In this document: piece by piece, positions 18,236-27,180 of the stretch | Layout of the letters: every line of letters starts with the position of its first letter | How positions within the stretch are numbered: the stretch's first letter is position 1 | Origin: CAWKGC01 sp963849005 | GTDB lineage: Bacteria; Pseudomonadota; Gammaproteobacteria; Burkholderiales; Usitatibacteraceae | Direction: 5' to 3' | Assembly (NCBI GenBank): GCA_963849005.1 | Contig: CAWKGC010000023.1 | Location: forward strand, 124,001 to 188,000 | Length of the DNA stretch: 64,000 nt | Translations under genes and position numbers: made by a program | The notes under the pieces: model-generated | What the model was told of the DNA's origin: nothing | Seen by the model: the letters and a program-made list of their open reading frames with translations, nothing else | The model's database searches: none

Positions 18236-18257
18236 CGCGGCCCGTCCGCGCTTTTTT
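18230..18257 (+). terminator. Rho-independent terminator (attenuator) 25 bases before thrS
   Basis: AAAAAGCGCGG (18230-18240) pairs perfectly with CCGCGCTTTTT (18246-18256) around loop CCCGT, and the hairpin ends in a T run. It sits between the leader ORF and the thrS start and would stop transcription before the gene unless the overlapping upstream hairpin forms. Confidence 0.85.
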
Positions 18258-18282
18258 CATTTCTCGCCCGAGGACTTCGCAC

Positions 18283-20190
18283 ATGGTTGCCATAACGCTC
18301 CCTGACAAATCGGTCAGGCAATTCGACAAGCCGGTCTCGGTCGCCGAGGTTGCGGCATCGATCGGTCCCGGCCTTGCCAAGGCCGCGCTCGGCGGCAAGG
18401 TCGACGGCGTGCTCGTCGACACGAGCCACGTCATCGACCGCGACGCGGCGCTCGCCATCGTCACTGACAAGGATCCCGACGGACTGGAGATGATCCGGCA
18501 CTCGACGGCGCACCTGCTCGCCTATGCCGTGAAGGAACTGTTCCCCGAGGCGCAGGTGACGATAGGCCCGGTGATCGAAAACGGCTTCTACTACGATTTC
18601 TCCTGCAAGCGCCCGTTCACGCCCGAGGACCTCGAGGCGATCGAGAAGCGCATGGCGGAACTGGCGAAGAAGGACATCCCGGTCAAGCGCGAAGTGTGGA
18701 AGCGCGATGACGCGGTGAAGTTCTTTGCCTCCATCGGGGAGAAATACAAGGCGGAGATCATCTCCTCCATCCCGGCGGAACAGGACATCTCGCTTTACCG
18801 GGAAGGCGACTTCATCGACCTGTGCCGGGGGCCGCACGTGCCGTCCACGGGCAAGCTGAAGGTCTTCAAGCTGATGAAGGTGGCGGGCGCATATTGGCGC
18901 GGCGACTCGAAGAACGAGATGCTGCAACGCATCTACGGCACGGCTTGGGCAAAGAAGGAGGACCAGGACGCCTACCTGCACATGCTGGAAGAGGCCGAGA
19001 AGCGCGACCACCGCAGGATCGGCAAGCACCTCGACCTGTTCCATCTGCAGGACGAGGCGCCGGGCATGGTGTTCTGGCACCCCAAGGGCTGGGCGCTGTG
19101 GCAGCAGGTCGAGCAGTACATGCGCAAGGTGTACGAAGGCAACGGCTACCAGGAGATCCGCTGCCCCATGATCCTCGACCGGTCGCTCTGGGAGAAGTCC
19201 GGCCATTGGCAGAACTACAAGGACAACATGTTCACGACGGAGTCGGAGAAGCGCGACTTCGCGATCAAGCCCATGAACTGCCCCGGGCACATCCAGGTGT
19301 TCAATGCCGGCCTGCGCAGTTACCGCGACCTGCCCTTGCGCTACGGGGAGTTCGGCTCGTGCCACCGCAACGAACCGAGCGGCGCGCTGCACGGCATCAT
19401 GCGCGTGCGCGGCTTCATCCAGGACGACGGCCACATCTTCTGCACGGAGGACCAGATCCTCGGCGAATGCTCGGCGTTCACGGCGCTCCTGCAGAAGGTC
19501 TATGCCGACTTCGGCTTCACCGAGATCATCTACAAGATCGCCACGCGGCCCGAGAAGCGCGTGGGCACGGACGAGCTCTGGGACAAGGCCGAAGAGGCCT
19601 TGATGGCCTCGCTCAGGCAATCGGGCTGCGCGTTCGAGGTGACGCCGGGGGAGGGCGCGTTCTACGGCCCGAAGATCGAGTATTCGCTGAAGGATGCGCT
19701 TGGGCGCGTCTGGCAGTGCGGGACGATGCAGGTGGACTTCAACATGCCCGCGCTGCTCGGCGCCGAGTACGTCGACGAGCACAGCGCCCGCCGGCACCCG
19801 GTCATGCTGCACCGCGCCATCGTCGGGTCGCTGGAGCGCTTCATCGGCATCCTGATCGAGCAGCACGCGGGCGCCATGCCGCTTTGGCTCTCGCCGGTCC
19901 AGGTAACGGTAATGAGCGTGACGGATCGCCAGGCCGACTATGCCCATGAGGTCGTCGCTGCCCTCAAGGCAGCCGGCCTGCGCGTTCAGGCCGATTTGCG
20001 AAACGAGAAAATTACGTATAAAATACGGGAACATAGCATTCAAAAGCTTCCTTACCAGCTGATACTTGGCGACAAGGAAGTCGCGGCTCGGACGGTCTCG
20101 GCGAGGACGCGGTCAGGTGAAAACCTGGCGCCGGTCCCCCTCGAGGCCTTTATTTCGCGCATGCAAGGCGAAATCCGGGACCGGGTTTGA
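18283..20190 (+). CDS. thrS: Threonyl-tRNA synthetase
   Basis: The 635-residue class II synthetase charges tRNA-Thr. It has an N-terminal TGS domain (MVAITLPDKSVRQFDKPVSV), an editing domain with the zinc-type HSTAHLLA motif and DLCRGPHVPSTG, a catalytic domain with MNCPGHIQVF, motif 2 GEFGSCHRNEPSGALHGIMR and the segment VRGFIQDDGHIFC, and a C-terminal anticodon-binding domain (MSVTDRQADYAHEVVAALKA). Length is normal and the frame is intact. It starts at ATG 18283, just after the attenuator. It leads the translation-gene cluster infC-rpmI-rplT-pheS-pheT-ihfA. Confidence 0.97.
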   Translation: MVAITLPDKSVRQFDKPVSVAEVAASIGPGLAKAALGGKVDGVLVDTSHVIDRDAALAIVTDKDPDGLEMIRHSTAHLLAYAVKELFPEAQVTIGPVIENGFYYDFSCKRPFTPEDLEAIEKRMAELAKKDIPVKREVWKRDDAVKFFASIGEKYKAEIISSIPAEQDISLYREGDFIDLCRGPHVPSTGKLKVFKLMKVAGAYWRGDSKNEMLQRIYGTAWAKKEDQDAYLHMLEEAEKRDHRRIGKHLDLFHLQDEAPGMVFWHPKGWALWQQVEQYMRKVYEGNGYQEIRCPMILDRSLWEKSGHWQNYKDNMFTTESEKRDFAIKPMNCPGHIQVFNAGLRSYRDLPLRYGEFGSCHRNEPSGALHGIMRVRGFIQDDGHIFCTEDQILGECSAFTALLQKVYADFGFTEIIYKIATRPEKRVGTDELWDKAEEALMASLRQSGCAFEVTPGEGAFYGPKIEYSLKDALGRVWQCGTMQVDFNMPALLGAEYVDEHSARRHPVMLHRAIVGSLERFIGILIEQHAGAMPLWLSPVQVTVMSVTDRQADYAHEVVAALKAAGLRVQADLRNEKITYKIREHSIQKLPYQLILGDKEVAARTVSARTRSGENLAPVPLEAFISRMQGEIRDRV

Positions 20191-20273
20191 AGCAACGGGG
20201 TGGCGGGCCCGTAATCTAACAAGTTACGTGAACTATGTTCGCCATATTATTGAATTTATAGAGGAAATTGCGC

Positions 20274-20792
20274 ATAATCCCTGACAAATCAGTCCGCATC
20301 AACGGCGACATCAACACCCCCGAGATTCGTCTCGTCGGCATCGAAGGAGAGCAGCTCGGTGTCGTGCCGGTAACAGAGGCCCTGCGGATGGCCGAGGAAG
20401 CTGAGATCGACCTGGTGGAGATTGCACCGACGGCAAAGCCGCCGGTTTGCCGGTTGATGGATTACGGCAAGTTCAAGTACCGCGAGAGCAAGAAGGCGCA
20501 CGAGGCCAAGCTCAAGCAGAAGCAGATGCAGGTGAAGGAAGTGAAGTTCAGGCCGGGCACCGACGATGGCGACTACAACATCAAGGTGCGCAACCTGGTC
20601 CGCTTCCTCACCGAAGGCGACAAGGCGAAGATCACCTTGCGCTTCCGCGGGCGCGAGATGGCGCACCAGGAACTGGGAATGGCGCTCCTGAAACGCGTCG
20701 AGAAGGACCTGCTGGAGGTCGGCGTCGTGGAGCAGTTCCCGAGGCTGGAAGGACGCCAGATGATCATGATCGTCGGGCCGAAGAAGAAGTAG
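20274..20792 (+). CDS. infC: Translation initiation factor IF-3 (non-AUG start)
   Basis: IF-3 binds the 30S subunit and discriminates against non-canonical start codons. The protein reads DKSVRINGDINTPEIRLVGI and EGEQLGVVPVTEALRMAEEA (N domain), a lysine-rich linker (YRESKKAHEAKLKQKQMQVK), then the C domain (KFRPGTDDGDYNIKVRNLVR, FRGREMAHQELGMALL). No ATG is available at the expected N terminus. The ribosome site GAGGA (20261-20265) is eight bases from an ATA (20274) and eleven from an ATC (20277), while the TTG at 20268 is too close. An AUA or AUC start, as in AUU-initiated E. coli infC, is therefore likely and would allow autoregulation. Confidence 0.93.
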   Translation: MIPDKSVRINGDINTPEIRLVGIEGEQLGVVPVTEALRMAEEAEIDLVEIAPTAKPPVCRLMDYGKFKYRESKKAHEAKLKQKQMQVKEVKFRPGTDDGDYNIKVRNLVRFLTEGDKAKITLRFRGREMAHQELGMALLKRVEKDLLEVGVVEQFPRLEGRQMIMIVGPKKK

Positions 20793-20799
20793 CACGAGT

Positions 20800-20886
20800 C
20801 GAATTCTTGTCGTCCCGGCGATTGCCGTGACCCAGCGGCCCCGCAAGAGCTGGACTCCGGCCTGAAGCCGGAATGACGGGCAACAA
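20800..20886. repeat. Dispersed palindromic repeat (REP/dRS3-like)
   Basis: The segment between infC and rpmI contains a perfect hairpin TCCGGC-CTGAA-GCCGGA (20856-20872) flanked by GTCGTCCCGGC on the left and GGAATGACGGGCAACAAG on the right, which are roughly inverse. The form CTGGACTCCGGC...GCCGGAATGACGGGC resembles dispersed repeats common between genes in beta- and gammaproteobacteria. Only one copy was noticed in this window, so the family assignment is by appearance. Confidence 0.55.
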
Positions 20887-20955
20887 GATGACTTCAGGTT
20901 CAAAAGCGCGGAACGGTTCCGCCACCTGCTGCATCAAGAGCAACAAGGAGGGCAT

Positions 20956-21153
20956 ATGCCCAAGATGAAGACCAAGAGTGGCGCAGCCAAGCGCTTCAAG
21001 GTCCGCGCAGGCGGATCGATCAAGCGCAGCCAGGCATTCAAGCGCCACATCCTCACCAAGAAGACCACCAAGAACAAGCGGCAGCTGCGCGGCACGACGG
21101 GCGTCCACAAGACCAATGTGGATTCGATCAAAGCCATGATGCCTTACGCCTGA
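20956..21153 (+). CDS. rpmI: 50S ribosomal protein L35
   Basis: The 65-residue basic protein begins MPKMKTKSGAAKRFKVRAGG and has the L35 pattern KRSQAFKRHILTKKTTKNKR. AAGGAGG lies a few bases before ATG 20956. It follows infC after an intergenic repeat and precedes rplT by 12 bases, the classic order. In many bacteria L20 represses this operon by binding leader RNA; no such structure was checked here. Confidence 0.96.
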   Translation: MPKMKTKSGAAKRFKVRAGGSIKRSQAFKRHILTKKTTKNKRQLRGTTGVHKTNVDSIKAMMPYA

Positions 21154-21165
21154 CGGAGACCGACC

Positions 21166-21525
21166 ATGCCCCGTATCAAGCGTGGAGTACAGGCGCACGC
21201 ACGCCACAAGAAGGTCCTCGCGCTGGCCAAGGGTTACCGCGGCCGCCGCAGCACGGTTTTCCGGATCGCCAAAGAGGCGGTGATGAAGGCGGGGCAGTAT
21301 GCCTACCGCGATCGCCGCAACAAGAAGCGCACGTTCCGGGCGCTGTGGATCACCCGCATCAACGCTGCCGCCCGCGAGTCGGGCATGTCGTACAGCGTGT
21401 TCACGGCCGGGCTGAAGAAGGCCGGGATCGACATCGACCGGAAGGTCCTTGCCGACATCGCAGTGTTCGACAAGCCCGCGTTTGCGCGTATCGTCGAACA
21501 GGCGAAGGCCAGCCTCGCCGCCTGA
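21166..21525 (+). CDS. rplT: 50S ribosomal protein L20
   Basis: The 119-residue protein begins MPRIKRGVQAHARHKKVLAL and contains AKGYRGRRSTVFRIAKEAVM and RDRRNKKRTFRALWITRINA, diagnostic of L20, which binds 23S rRNA early in 50S assembly. Length is normal and the frame intact. It is followed after 17 bases by a strong terminator and then pheS. Confidence 0.97.
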   Translation: MPRIKRGVQAHARHKKVLALAKGYRGRRSTVFRIAKEAVMKAGQYAYRDRRNKKRTFRALWITRINAAARESGMSYSVFTAGLKKAGIDIDRKVLADIAVFDKPAFARIVEQAKASLAA

Positions 21526-21542
21526 CACGACGTAAAGCAACG

Positions 21543-21575
21543 AAAGGGGCTCTCGCGAGCCCCTTTTGTTTTTCA
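21543..21575 (+). terminator. Rho-independent terminator after rplT
   Basis: AAAGGGGCTC (21543-21552) pairs with GAGCCCCTTT (21557-21566) around a four-base loop and is followed by a T-rich tail. It separates the ribosomal protein genes from pheST and may act as a partial terminator or attenuator, since pheS starts only about 10 bases beyond it and no separate promoter is evident. Confidence 0.85.
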
Positions 21576-21584
21576 TGAGTGGAA

Positions 21585-22586
21585 ATGGACAACCTCGAAC
21601 GCATCGTCGCCGACGCTGGTGCCGCAATAGCAGCCACTTCGGGCATCGCGGAGCTCGAGCAGGCCAAGGCGCGCTTCCTCGGCAAGTCGGGCACGCTCAC
21701 CGAGCTGCTCAAGTCGCTGGGCAAGCTCTCGGCCGAGGAGCGTCCGAAGGCAGGCGCGCTCATCAACGAGGCCAAGGCGAAGGTCGAGGCACTGCTGCAG
21801 GCCCGTCGCCATGCGATCCTCGCCCGCGAGCTCGATGCGAAGCTGGCCGCCGAGGCGCTTGACGTCACGCTGCCGGGCCGCGGCCAGGTGCCTGGCGCAT
21901 TGCACCCGATCACGAGGACGCAGGAGCGCATCGAGACCCTGTTCGCGTCGATGGGCTTCGAAGTCGCCGACGGCCCCGAGATCGAGGACGACTACCACAA
22001 CTTCACCGCGCTCAACATGCTGCCCGACCATCCCTCGCGCAGCATGCAGGACACCTTCTACATCGCCGGCAGCACGCGCGTGCTGCGCACGCAGACCTCG
22101 CCGGTGCAGATCCGCTACATGCAATCGCACAAGCCGCCTATCCGCATCATCTGCCCGGGGCGTGTCTATCGCTGCGACCATGACGCGACGCATTCGCCGA
22201 TGTTCCACCAGATCGAGGGCCTGTGGGTCGATGAGGGCATCAGCCTCGCAGACCTCAAGGGCACGGTGACGCAATTCCTGCGCGCCTTTTTCGAGCGCGA
22301 CGACATCGCGATCCGCTTCCGCCCTTCGTACTTCCCGTTCGTCGAGCCGGGCGTGGAGATCGACATGGAATGGGAGCGCAAGGGGGACCAGGTCCGCTAC
22401 CTGGAAATCGCGGGCGCGGGCGTGGTGCATCCGCAGGTGCTGCGCAATGGCGGCATCGACCCCGCGAAATACTCCGGCTTCGCCTTCGGAATGGGGGTGG
22501 ACCGGCTCGCGATGCTGAAATACGGCGTGAACGACCTGCGCCTGTTCTTCGAGAACGACCTCAAGTTCCTGAGGCAGTTCCGATGA
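21585..22586 (+). CDS. pheS: Phenylalanyl-tRNA synthetase alpha subunit
   Basis: PheS forms an alpha2-beta2 enzyme with PheT. The N-terminal coiled-coil (DNLERIVADAGAAIAATSGI) precedes the class II core: TRTQERIETLFASMGFEVAD, motif 2 area GRVYRCDHDATHSPMFHQIE, FRPSYFPFVEPGVEIDME and motif 3 SGFAFGMGVDRLAMLKYGVN. The start at ATG 21585 is preferred; an in-frame GTG at 21579 would add two residues. Length 333 is normal, and the stop overlaps the pheT start (ATGA). Confidence 0.96.
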   Translation: MDNLERIVADAGAAIAATSGIAELEQAKARFLGKSGTLTELLKSLGKLSAEERPKAGALINEAKAKVEALLQARRHAILARELDAKLAAEALDVTLPGRGQVPGALHPITRTQERIETLFASMGFEVADGPEIEDDYHNFTALNMLPDHPSRSMQDTFYIAGSTRVLRTQTSPVQIRYMQSHKPPIRIICPGRVYRCDHDATHSPMFHQIEGLWVDEGISLADLKGTVTQFLRAFFERDDIAIRFRPSYFPFVEPGVEIDMEWERKGDQVRYLEIAGAGVVHPQVLRNGGIDPAKYSGFAFGMGVDRLAMLKYGVNDLRLFFENDLKFLRQFR

Positions 22587-24955
22587 AGGTCTCGCTTGCC
22601 TGGCTGAAGCAGTTCGTCGCAGTGGAGCGGCCCGTGGAGGACCTCGCGCATGCCCTCACGATGGGCGGGCTCGAGGTCGAGGAGGTCACGCCGGCGGCGG
22701 CGCCGTTCACGAAGATCGTCGTGGCGCTCGTGAAGTCGGTCGCGCCGCACCCCAACGCCGACAAGCTGCGCGTCACCGAGGTCGATGCCGGCACCGGCGA
22801 GACGCTTCAGATCGTTTGCGGCGCCCCCAATGTCGCGGCAGGGCAGAAGGTGCCCTGTGCCCTGGTCGGCGCGGTGCTGCCTTCGGGCGAAGGCACGTTC
22901 GAGATCAAGAAAGCGAAACTGCGCGGAGTGGAATCGAACGGGATGCTCTGTTCGGCGCGCGAACTCGGCATGTCCGACGATCATGCCGGCCTGCTCGTGC
23001 TGCCCGGCGATGCGCCGGTCGGCGAGGACATCCGCAAGGTTTCTCGACCTCGACGACGTGGTGCTCACCCTCAAGCTCACCCCCAACCGCGGCGATTGCC
23101 TGTCGATTGCCGGCATCGCGCGCGACACGGCGGCATTGACCGGAGCGGTGTTCGCGCCGAACGGCGTCGAAGCGGTCCCGGCGACGATCAAGGACCGGCG
23201 CGAGATCCACCTCACCGACGACGCGGCCTGCAGCCGCTATTGCGGGCGGGTCATCCGCGGCATCGATGCGAAGGCGACGACGCCAGGATGGCTCGCGCGC
23301 CGCCTCGAGCGCGCGGGCCTCAGGCCGAGGAGCCCGCTCGTGGACATCACCAACTACGTGATGCTCGAGCGCGGGCAACCGATGCACGCCTTCGACGACG
23401 ACAAGCTCGCGGGCGGCATCGATGTCCGCTTCGCCCGCGCGGGCGAGGAGATGAACGTGCTCGTCGGCGAGCGCGTGAAACTCGACCCCTCGTTCCTGCT
23501 CATCACCGATGCGAACGGCCCCGTCGCGCTCGGCGGCCTCATGGGCGGCCTCGAGAGCATGGTGACCGATGCCACCACCAACGTGTTCTTCGAGGCGGCT
23601 TTCTTTGATCCTGCAACGATCCAGGGCAGGGCACGCAGGCTCGGCCTCACGAGCGATGCAGCCTATCGCTTCGAGCGGGGCGTCGATTTCGAGGGCGCGC
23701 GCGCCGCGCTGGAACTGGCAACCCGCCTCACGCTCGAGATTTGCGGCGGCGCGGCCGGTCCGGTAACGGAAGCGGTCGGCCGGTTGCCCGGGCGGACGCC
23801 GGTGGCCGTGCGCCCGGCACGCGTGCAGGCCCTGCTCGGATTTCCGCTGACGAGCGTGGAGGTATCTGCCTCGCTCGAAGCGCTCGGTTGCAAGGTGGAG
23901 GGGGCGGGCGGCGATTTCCGGGTGGCGCCGCCGTCATGGCGTTTCGATCTCGCCATCGAGGAAGACTTCGCCGAAGAGGTCGCTCGGCTTCTCGGTTATG
24001 ACCGCGTGCCCGCCGAGGCTCCGCGCTCGAGCGTCCCGATGCTGTCGCCCGCGGAGGGGCGCAAGACGCGTTTCACGCTGCGCCACGCGCTTGCGGCGCG
24101 AGCTTACTTCGAGGCGGTCAATTACAGCTTCGTGGCCGAGGAGTGGGAGCGCGACTTCGCGGGCAATGCGAGCCCGGTGAGATTGGCCAATCCGATCGCA
24201 TCGCAAATGAGCGTGATGCGCAGCTCGCTCGTCGCGGGACTGGTAGCCACGCTGCGCGAAAACCTGAATCGCGACGAGACGCGCGTGCGCCTGTTCGAGA
24301 TCGGCCGCTGTTTCCTTGGCGAGACACCGGACTTTGAAAGCCAGCCGGAGCGCATTGCCGGCATCGCCTACGGCGGCCGTATCCCCGAGCAATGGGGCGA
24401 GAAGGCCCTGAACGTCGACTTCTTCGATGTGAAGGCCGACCTCGAGGCGTTGGCGGCACCGCATCGGCTCGAGTTCGTTGCCGCGACCCATCCCGCCCTG
24501 CATCCGGGGCGTTGCGCCGAGGTTCGCCTGGGCGGCAAGTCGATCGGCCATCTCGGAGAACTGCATCCGCGCCTGCAGCAGCAGTGCGACCTGCCGCAAA
24601 CGGCGGTCCTGTTCGAAGTTTCCTGCGAAGCCCTGCTCTTCGGGAATCCCCCTGCCTTTGCCGGGATTTCGAGGATGCCTTCGGTGCGCCGCGACCTCGC
24701 CATTGTGGTCGACGAGGGCATTCCTGCGGGAATCCTCCTTGCCGGGCTCAGGGGCAGGGCACCCGCGATCGTCCGGGAGATCGAAATATTCGATTTATAC
24801 CGGGGTTCCGGGGTGGAACCGGGAAAAAAAGCGTTGCATTACGGGTAGTTATGCAGGATACTGACAGGACTTTGACAGATTCGGAGGTGGACGCGGTGGT
24901 CTCTGACATTCGCCTCTACCTTAACGAACAATTCTCCGCCCAACTGCGCACGTGA
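22583..24955 (+). CDS. pheT: Phenylalanyl-tRNA synthetase beta subunit (two frame breaks)
   Basis: The protein begins MKVSLAWLKQFVAVERPVED, followed by the EMAP/tRNA-binding domain (HPNADKLRVTEVDAGTGETL), the B3/B4 editing region (TNYVMLERGQPMHAFD), B5, and a C-terminal ferredoxin-like anticodon-binding domain (SRMPSVRRDLAIVVDEGIPA). One frame change lies near 23040 and another at an A7 homopolymer near 24825, after which the proper C terminus (RTLTDSEVDAVVSDIRLYLN) is read to TGA 24955. A homopolymer site strongly suggests a sequencing indel. Full length is about 790 residues, normal. The end overlaps ihfA as GTGA. Confidence 0.95.
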
Positions 24956-25278
24956 AAGACAAAGTCACCCTTACGAAGGCAGAGTTGGCCGACCTGATGT
25001 TCGAGAAGGTCGGGCTCAACAAGCGCGAAGCCAAGGACATGGTCGAGTCCTTCTTCGAGGAAATCCGTATCGCCCTCGAAAGGGGCGAGATGGTGAAGCT
25101 CTCGGGCTTCGGCAATTTCCAGCTGCGACAGAAGCCGCAACGCCCGGGACGCAATCCGAAGACCGGTGAAGAGATTCCGATTACCGCACGGCGCGTGGTC
25201 ACTTTCCACGCGAGCCAAAAGCTGAAGAGCCTGGTGGAGAAGTCCTTCAATGGTCCAGGAGATACTGGCAACGAATGA
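24952..25278 (+). CDS. ihfA: Integration host factor alpha subunit
   Basis: The 108-residue DNA-bending protein begins VTLTKAELADLMFEKVGLNK after a GTG start that overlaps the pheT stop. It carries the IHF signature GFGNFQLRQKPQRPGRNPKT with the DNA-intercalating proline arm (KTGEEIPITARRVVTFH). It pairs with IhfB, encoded elsewhere. The location right after pheT is conserved in proteobacteria. Confidence 0.95.
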   Translation: MKDKVTLTKAELADLMFEKVGLNKREAKDMVESFFEEIRIALERGEMVKLSGFGNFQLRQKPQRPGRNPKTGEEIPITARRVVTFHASQKLKSLVEKSFNGPGDTGNE

Positions 25279-25648
25279 ACTGCCCGCCATCCCCGCCAAG
25301 CGCTACTTCACGATCGGTGAAGTAAGCGACCTGTGCGGGGTGAAGCCCCATGTGCTCAGGTACTGGGAGCAGGAGTTCACCCAGTTGAAGCCGCTGAAGC
25401 GCCGTGGCAACCGGCGCTATTACCAGCACCATGAGGTGCTGTTGATCCGCCGCATCCGCGAACTCCTCTACGAACACGGCTTCACCATCAACGGCGCGCG
25501 CAATCGCCTTGACGGCGGAGCGCAGGTGAGGGCTTCGGCCGGCTCGACGCCGCCGCCGCAGGCCGGGACGGTGACCGTGCCGCAACCCGTGCCGACCAAG
25601 ATGATCCGGCAGGAGTTGAAGAACATCCTGAAGATGCTCGATACCTGA
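25250..25648 (+). CDS. MerR-family transcriptional regulator
   Basis: The 132-residue protein overlaps the ihfA end by 29 bases. It has a winged-helix MerR DNA-binding domain at residues 19-85 (RYFTIGEVSDLCGVKPHVLR, YWEQEFTQLKPLKRRGNRRY, HHEVLLIRRIRELLYEHGFT), a proline-rich linker (STPPPQAGTVTVPQPVPT) and a short C-terminal helix (QELKNILKMLDT). There are no metal-binding cysteines in a C-terminal sensor, so it is not a typical metal regulator. This small MerR next to ihfA is common in proteobacteria, but its target is not known to me. Confidence 0.9.
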   Translation: MVQEILATNELPAIPAKRYFTIGEVSDLCGVKPHVLRYWEQEFTQLKPLKRRGNRRYYQHHEVLLIRRIRELLYEHGFTINGARNRLDGGAQVRASAGSTPPPQAGTVTVPQPVPTKMIRQELKNILKMLDT

Positions 25649-25682
25649 GCGGCTACGGATGGCGTGAACGCCCGCCGCGGGC

Positions 25683-25688
25683 TATAAT
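25683..25688 (+). promoter_or_regulatory. -10 element of tRNA-Pro
   Basis: A perfect TATAAT lies 13 bases before the mature tRNA-Pro 5' end. No clear -35 box is seen at standard distance. Confidence 0.6.
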
Positions 25689-25700
25689 TTCAAGCTCGGT

Positions 25701-25778
<78 letters not shown>

Positions 25779-25891
25779 TAGCCAAACCTCTTCGGCCGGG
25801 CTCCCTGGCTGAATCCGGCGCCCGCCAAAATCGACGATGGCGAAATGGGCTTCAAGCGTGCCGGCGCAGTTGGCTGCTGGAATGGTTCAGT

Positions 25892-26470
25892 TCATGCCGG
25901 ACCTGGCGAAAGCCATCCCATCTCGGCCAGTTTCGCGTGCACCAGCGCGGCCGCCTTTTCCGCTTCCAGCGTGGCGGTGTCAATGTGCACATCCGGCGCC
26001 TCGGGCGGCTCATACGGCGAGTCGATCCCGGTGAAATTCCTGATCAATCCCGCGCGCGCCAGCTTGTAGAGGCCCTTCACGTCGCGCTGCTCCGCGACCG
26101 CGAGCGGCGTATCGACATGGACCTCGACGAATCTCCCGGGCTGCAGGAGTTCGCGGGCAAGCCTCCTTTCCGCCCGAAAAGGAGAAATGAACGTGGCGAT
26201 GACGACCAGTCCCGCGTCGGCCATGAGCACGGCGACCTCGGCCACGCGCCGGATGTTCTCCGTCCTGTCCTCGTCCGTGAATCCCAGGTCCTTGCTCAGG
26301 CCATGGCGGATGTTGTCCCCGTCCAGCCAGTACGTGCGTATGCCCGAATCGTGCAATCGCCTTTCGAGGATTTCGCCGATCGTGGACTTGCCCGCCCCGG
26401 AGATGCCGGTCAGCCAGACCACGCCGCTTCCATGGGCGTTCAGGCTGCACCGCGCGGCATTGTCGATCAT
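25892..26470 (-). CDS. cysC: Adenylylsulfate (APS) kinase
   Basis: The 192-residue protein makes PAPS from APS and ATP. It contains the P-loop LTGISGAGKSTIGEILERRL, the APS-binding block DGDNIRHGLSKDLGFTDEDR, NIRRVAEVAVLMADAGLVVI and FISPFRAERRLARELL with FVEVHVDTPLAVAEQRDVKG. Length matches stand-alone CysC. The start is ATG 26470, 27 bases after the upstream sulfotransferase gene on the same strand. Together the two genes form a PAPS-making and PAPS-using pair, so this kinase is probably dedicated to sulfonation rather than to sulfate assimilation. Confidence 0.94.
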   Translation of the reverse strand: MIDNAARCSLNAHGSGVVWLTGISGAGKSTIGEILERRLHDSGIRTYWLDGDNIRHGLSKDLGFTDEDRTENIRRVAEVAVLMADAGLVVIATFISPFRAERRLARELLQPGRFVEVHVDTPLAVAEQRDVKGLYKLARAGLIRNFTGIDSPYEPPEAPDVHIDTATLEAEKAAALVHAKLAEMGWLSPGPA

Positions 26471-26496
26471 GGTCTGCCGCCGCCGCGCAAGGGCAC

Positions 26497-27180
26497 TCAG
26501 CGGGGGCAATCCAGGCTGCCGCTGCAACGGCGGGCCGGGAATCGCTGCTCGAACTGGTAACCGAATTGCCGGACATCCTCGGCGAACCTGTGCGCCACCA
26601 TCTCGACCATCTCCGCGTCGTAATCCTCCCGGTAGTCCCGGCCGGCATTGGACGAACGATTCAGGTGCCGCATCGCGATGGCGCATCCGATGCGGGACTC
26701 GATCGCGTGGACGTCTTCGTGAAGGTATTCGTAGTGCCCGAGAAAATCGATCTTCAGGTGATTCTCGCTCGTCGTGAAATAGTCGACCTGGGCGCGCATC
26801 GAATGCAGGCGCTTGATCCAGTCCGCGCCCTGCCGTGCCTTGGCGAGGAAGTCCTTGAACGAGGTGACCGAATCGATTTCCCGCACCGGCCGCGATTCCA
26901 GCATGTAACGATAGAGGGACGCCATCCTGTCCCAGGGGTTCCTCACGAAGCCGAATCGAAAGTATCCCCGGGGGTCGAGGTTCTGGCCGCGGTCCGCCGG
27001 GCTTCGGCGCGCTTCGAATGCCTTGTCGAAATCCGCAAGCGTCTCGTGCTTGGTCCTTGCCAGCCAGCTCGTGTTGTTTCCCGGCAGCTTCGACAAGGAT
27101 TCCATGACGCTCGTCCCCGCGGCCTTGGGGATATGCACGAAGATGAACTTGAAATGCGTGTTGATGACCAATCTTGCCAA
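26497..27180 (-). CDS. Sulfotransferase family 2 protein
   Basis: The 227-residue protein has the PAPS 5'-phosphosulfate loop in FKFIFVHIPKAAGTSVMESL and the 3'-phosphate-binding motif in YFRFGFVRNPWDRMASLYRY, as in the heparan-sulfate 2-O-sulfotransferase-like family (Sulfotransfer_2). The C-terminal half holds NHLKIDFLGHYEYLHEDVHA and YREDYDAEMVEMVAHRFAED, the common terminal helix before the last strand. There is no signal peptide, so it acts in the cytoplasm, probably on a glycan, lipid or secondary-metabolite precursor. It is first in an operon with the APS kinase. The acceptor is unknown. Confidence 0.9.
   Translation of the reverse strand: MARLVINTHFKFIFVHIPKAAGTSVMESLSKLPGNNTSWLARTKHETLADFDKAFEARRSPADRGQNLDPRGYFRFGFVRNPWDRMASLYRYMLESRPVREIDSVTSFKDFLAKARQGADWIKRLHSMRAQVDYFTTSENHLKIDFLGHYEYLHEDVHAIESRIGCAIAMRHLNRSSNAGRDYREDYDAEMVEMVAHRFAEDVRQFGYQFEQRFPARRCSGSLDCPR

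Noticed and set aside
18067..18282. T-box element before thrS
   Set aside because: The conserved T-box sequence and specifier loop are not seen, and T-boxes are rare in proteobacteria; a leader ORF with two hairpins explains the region better.
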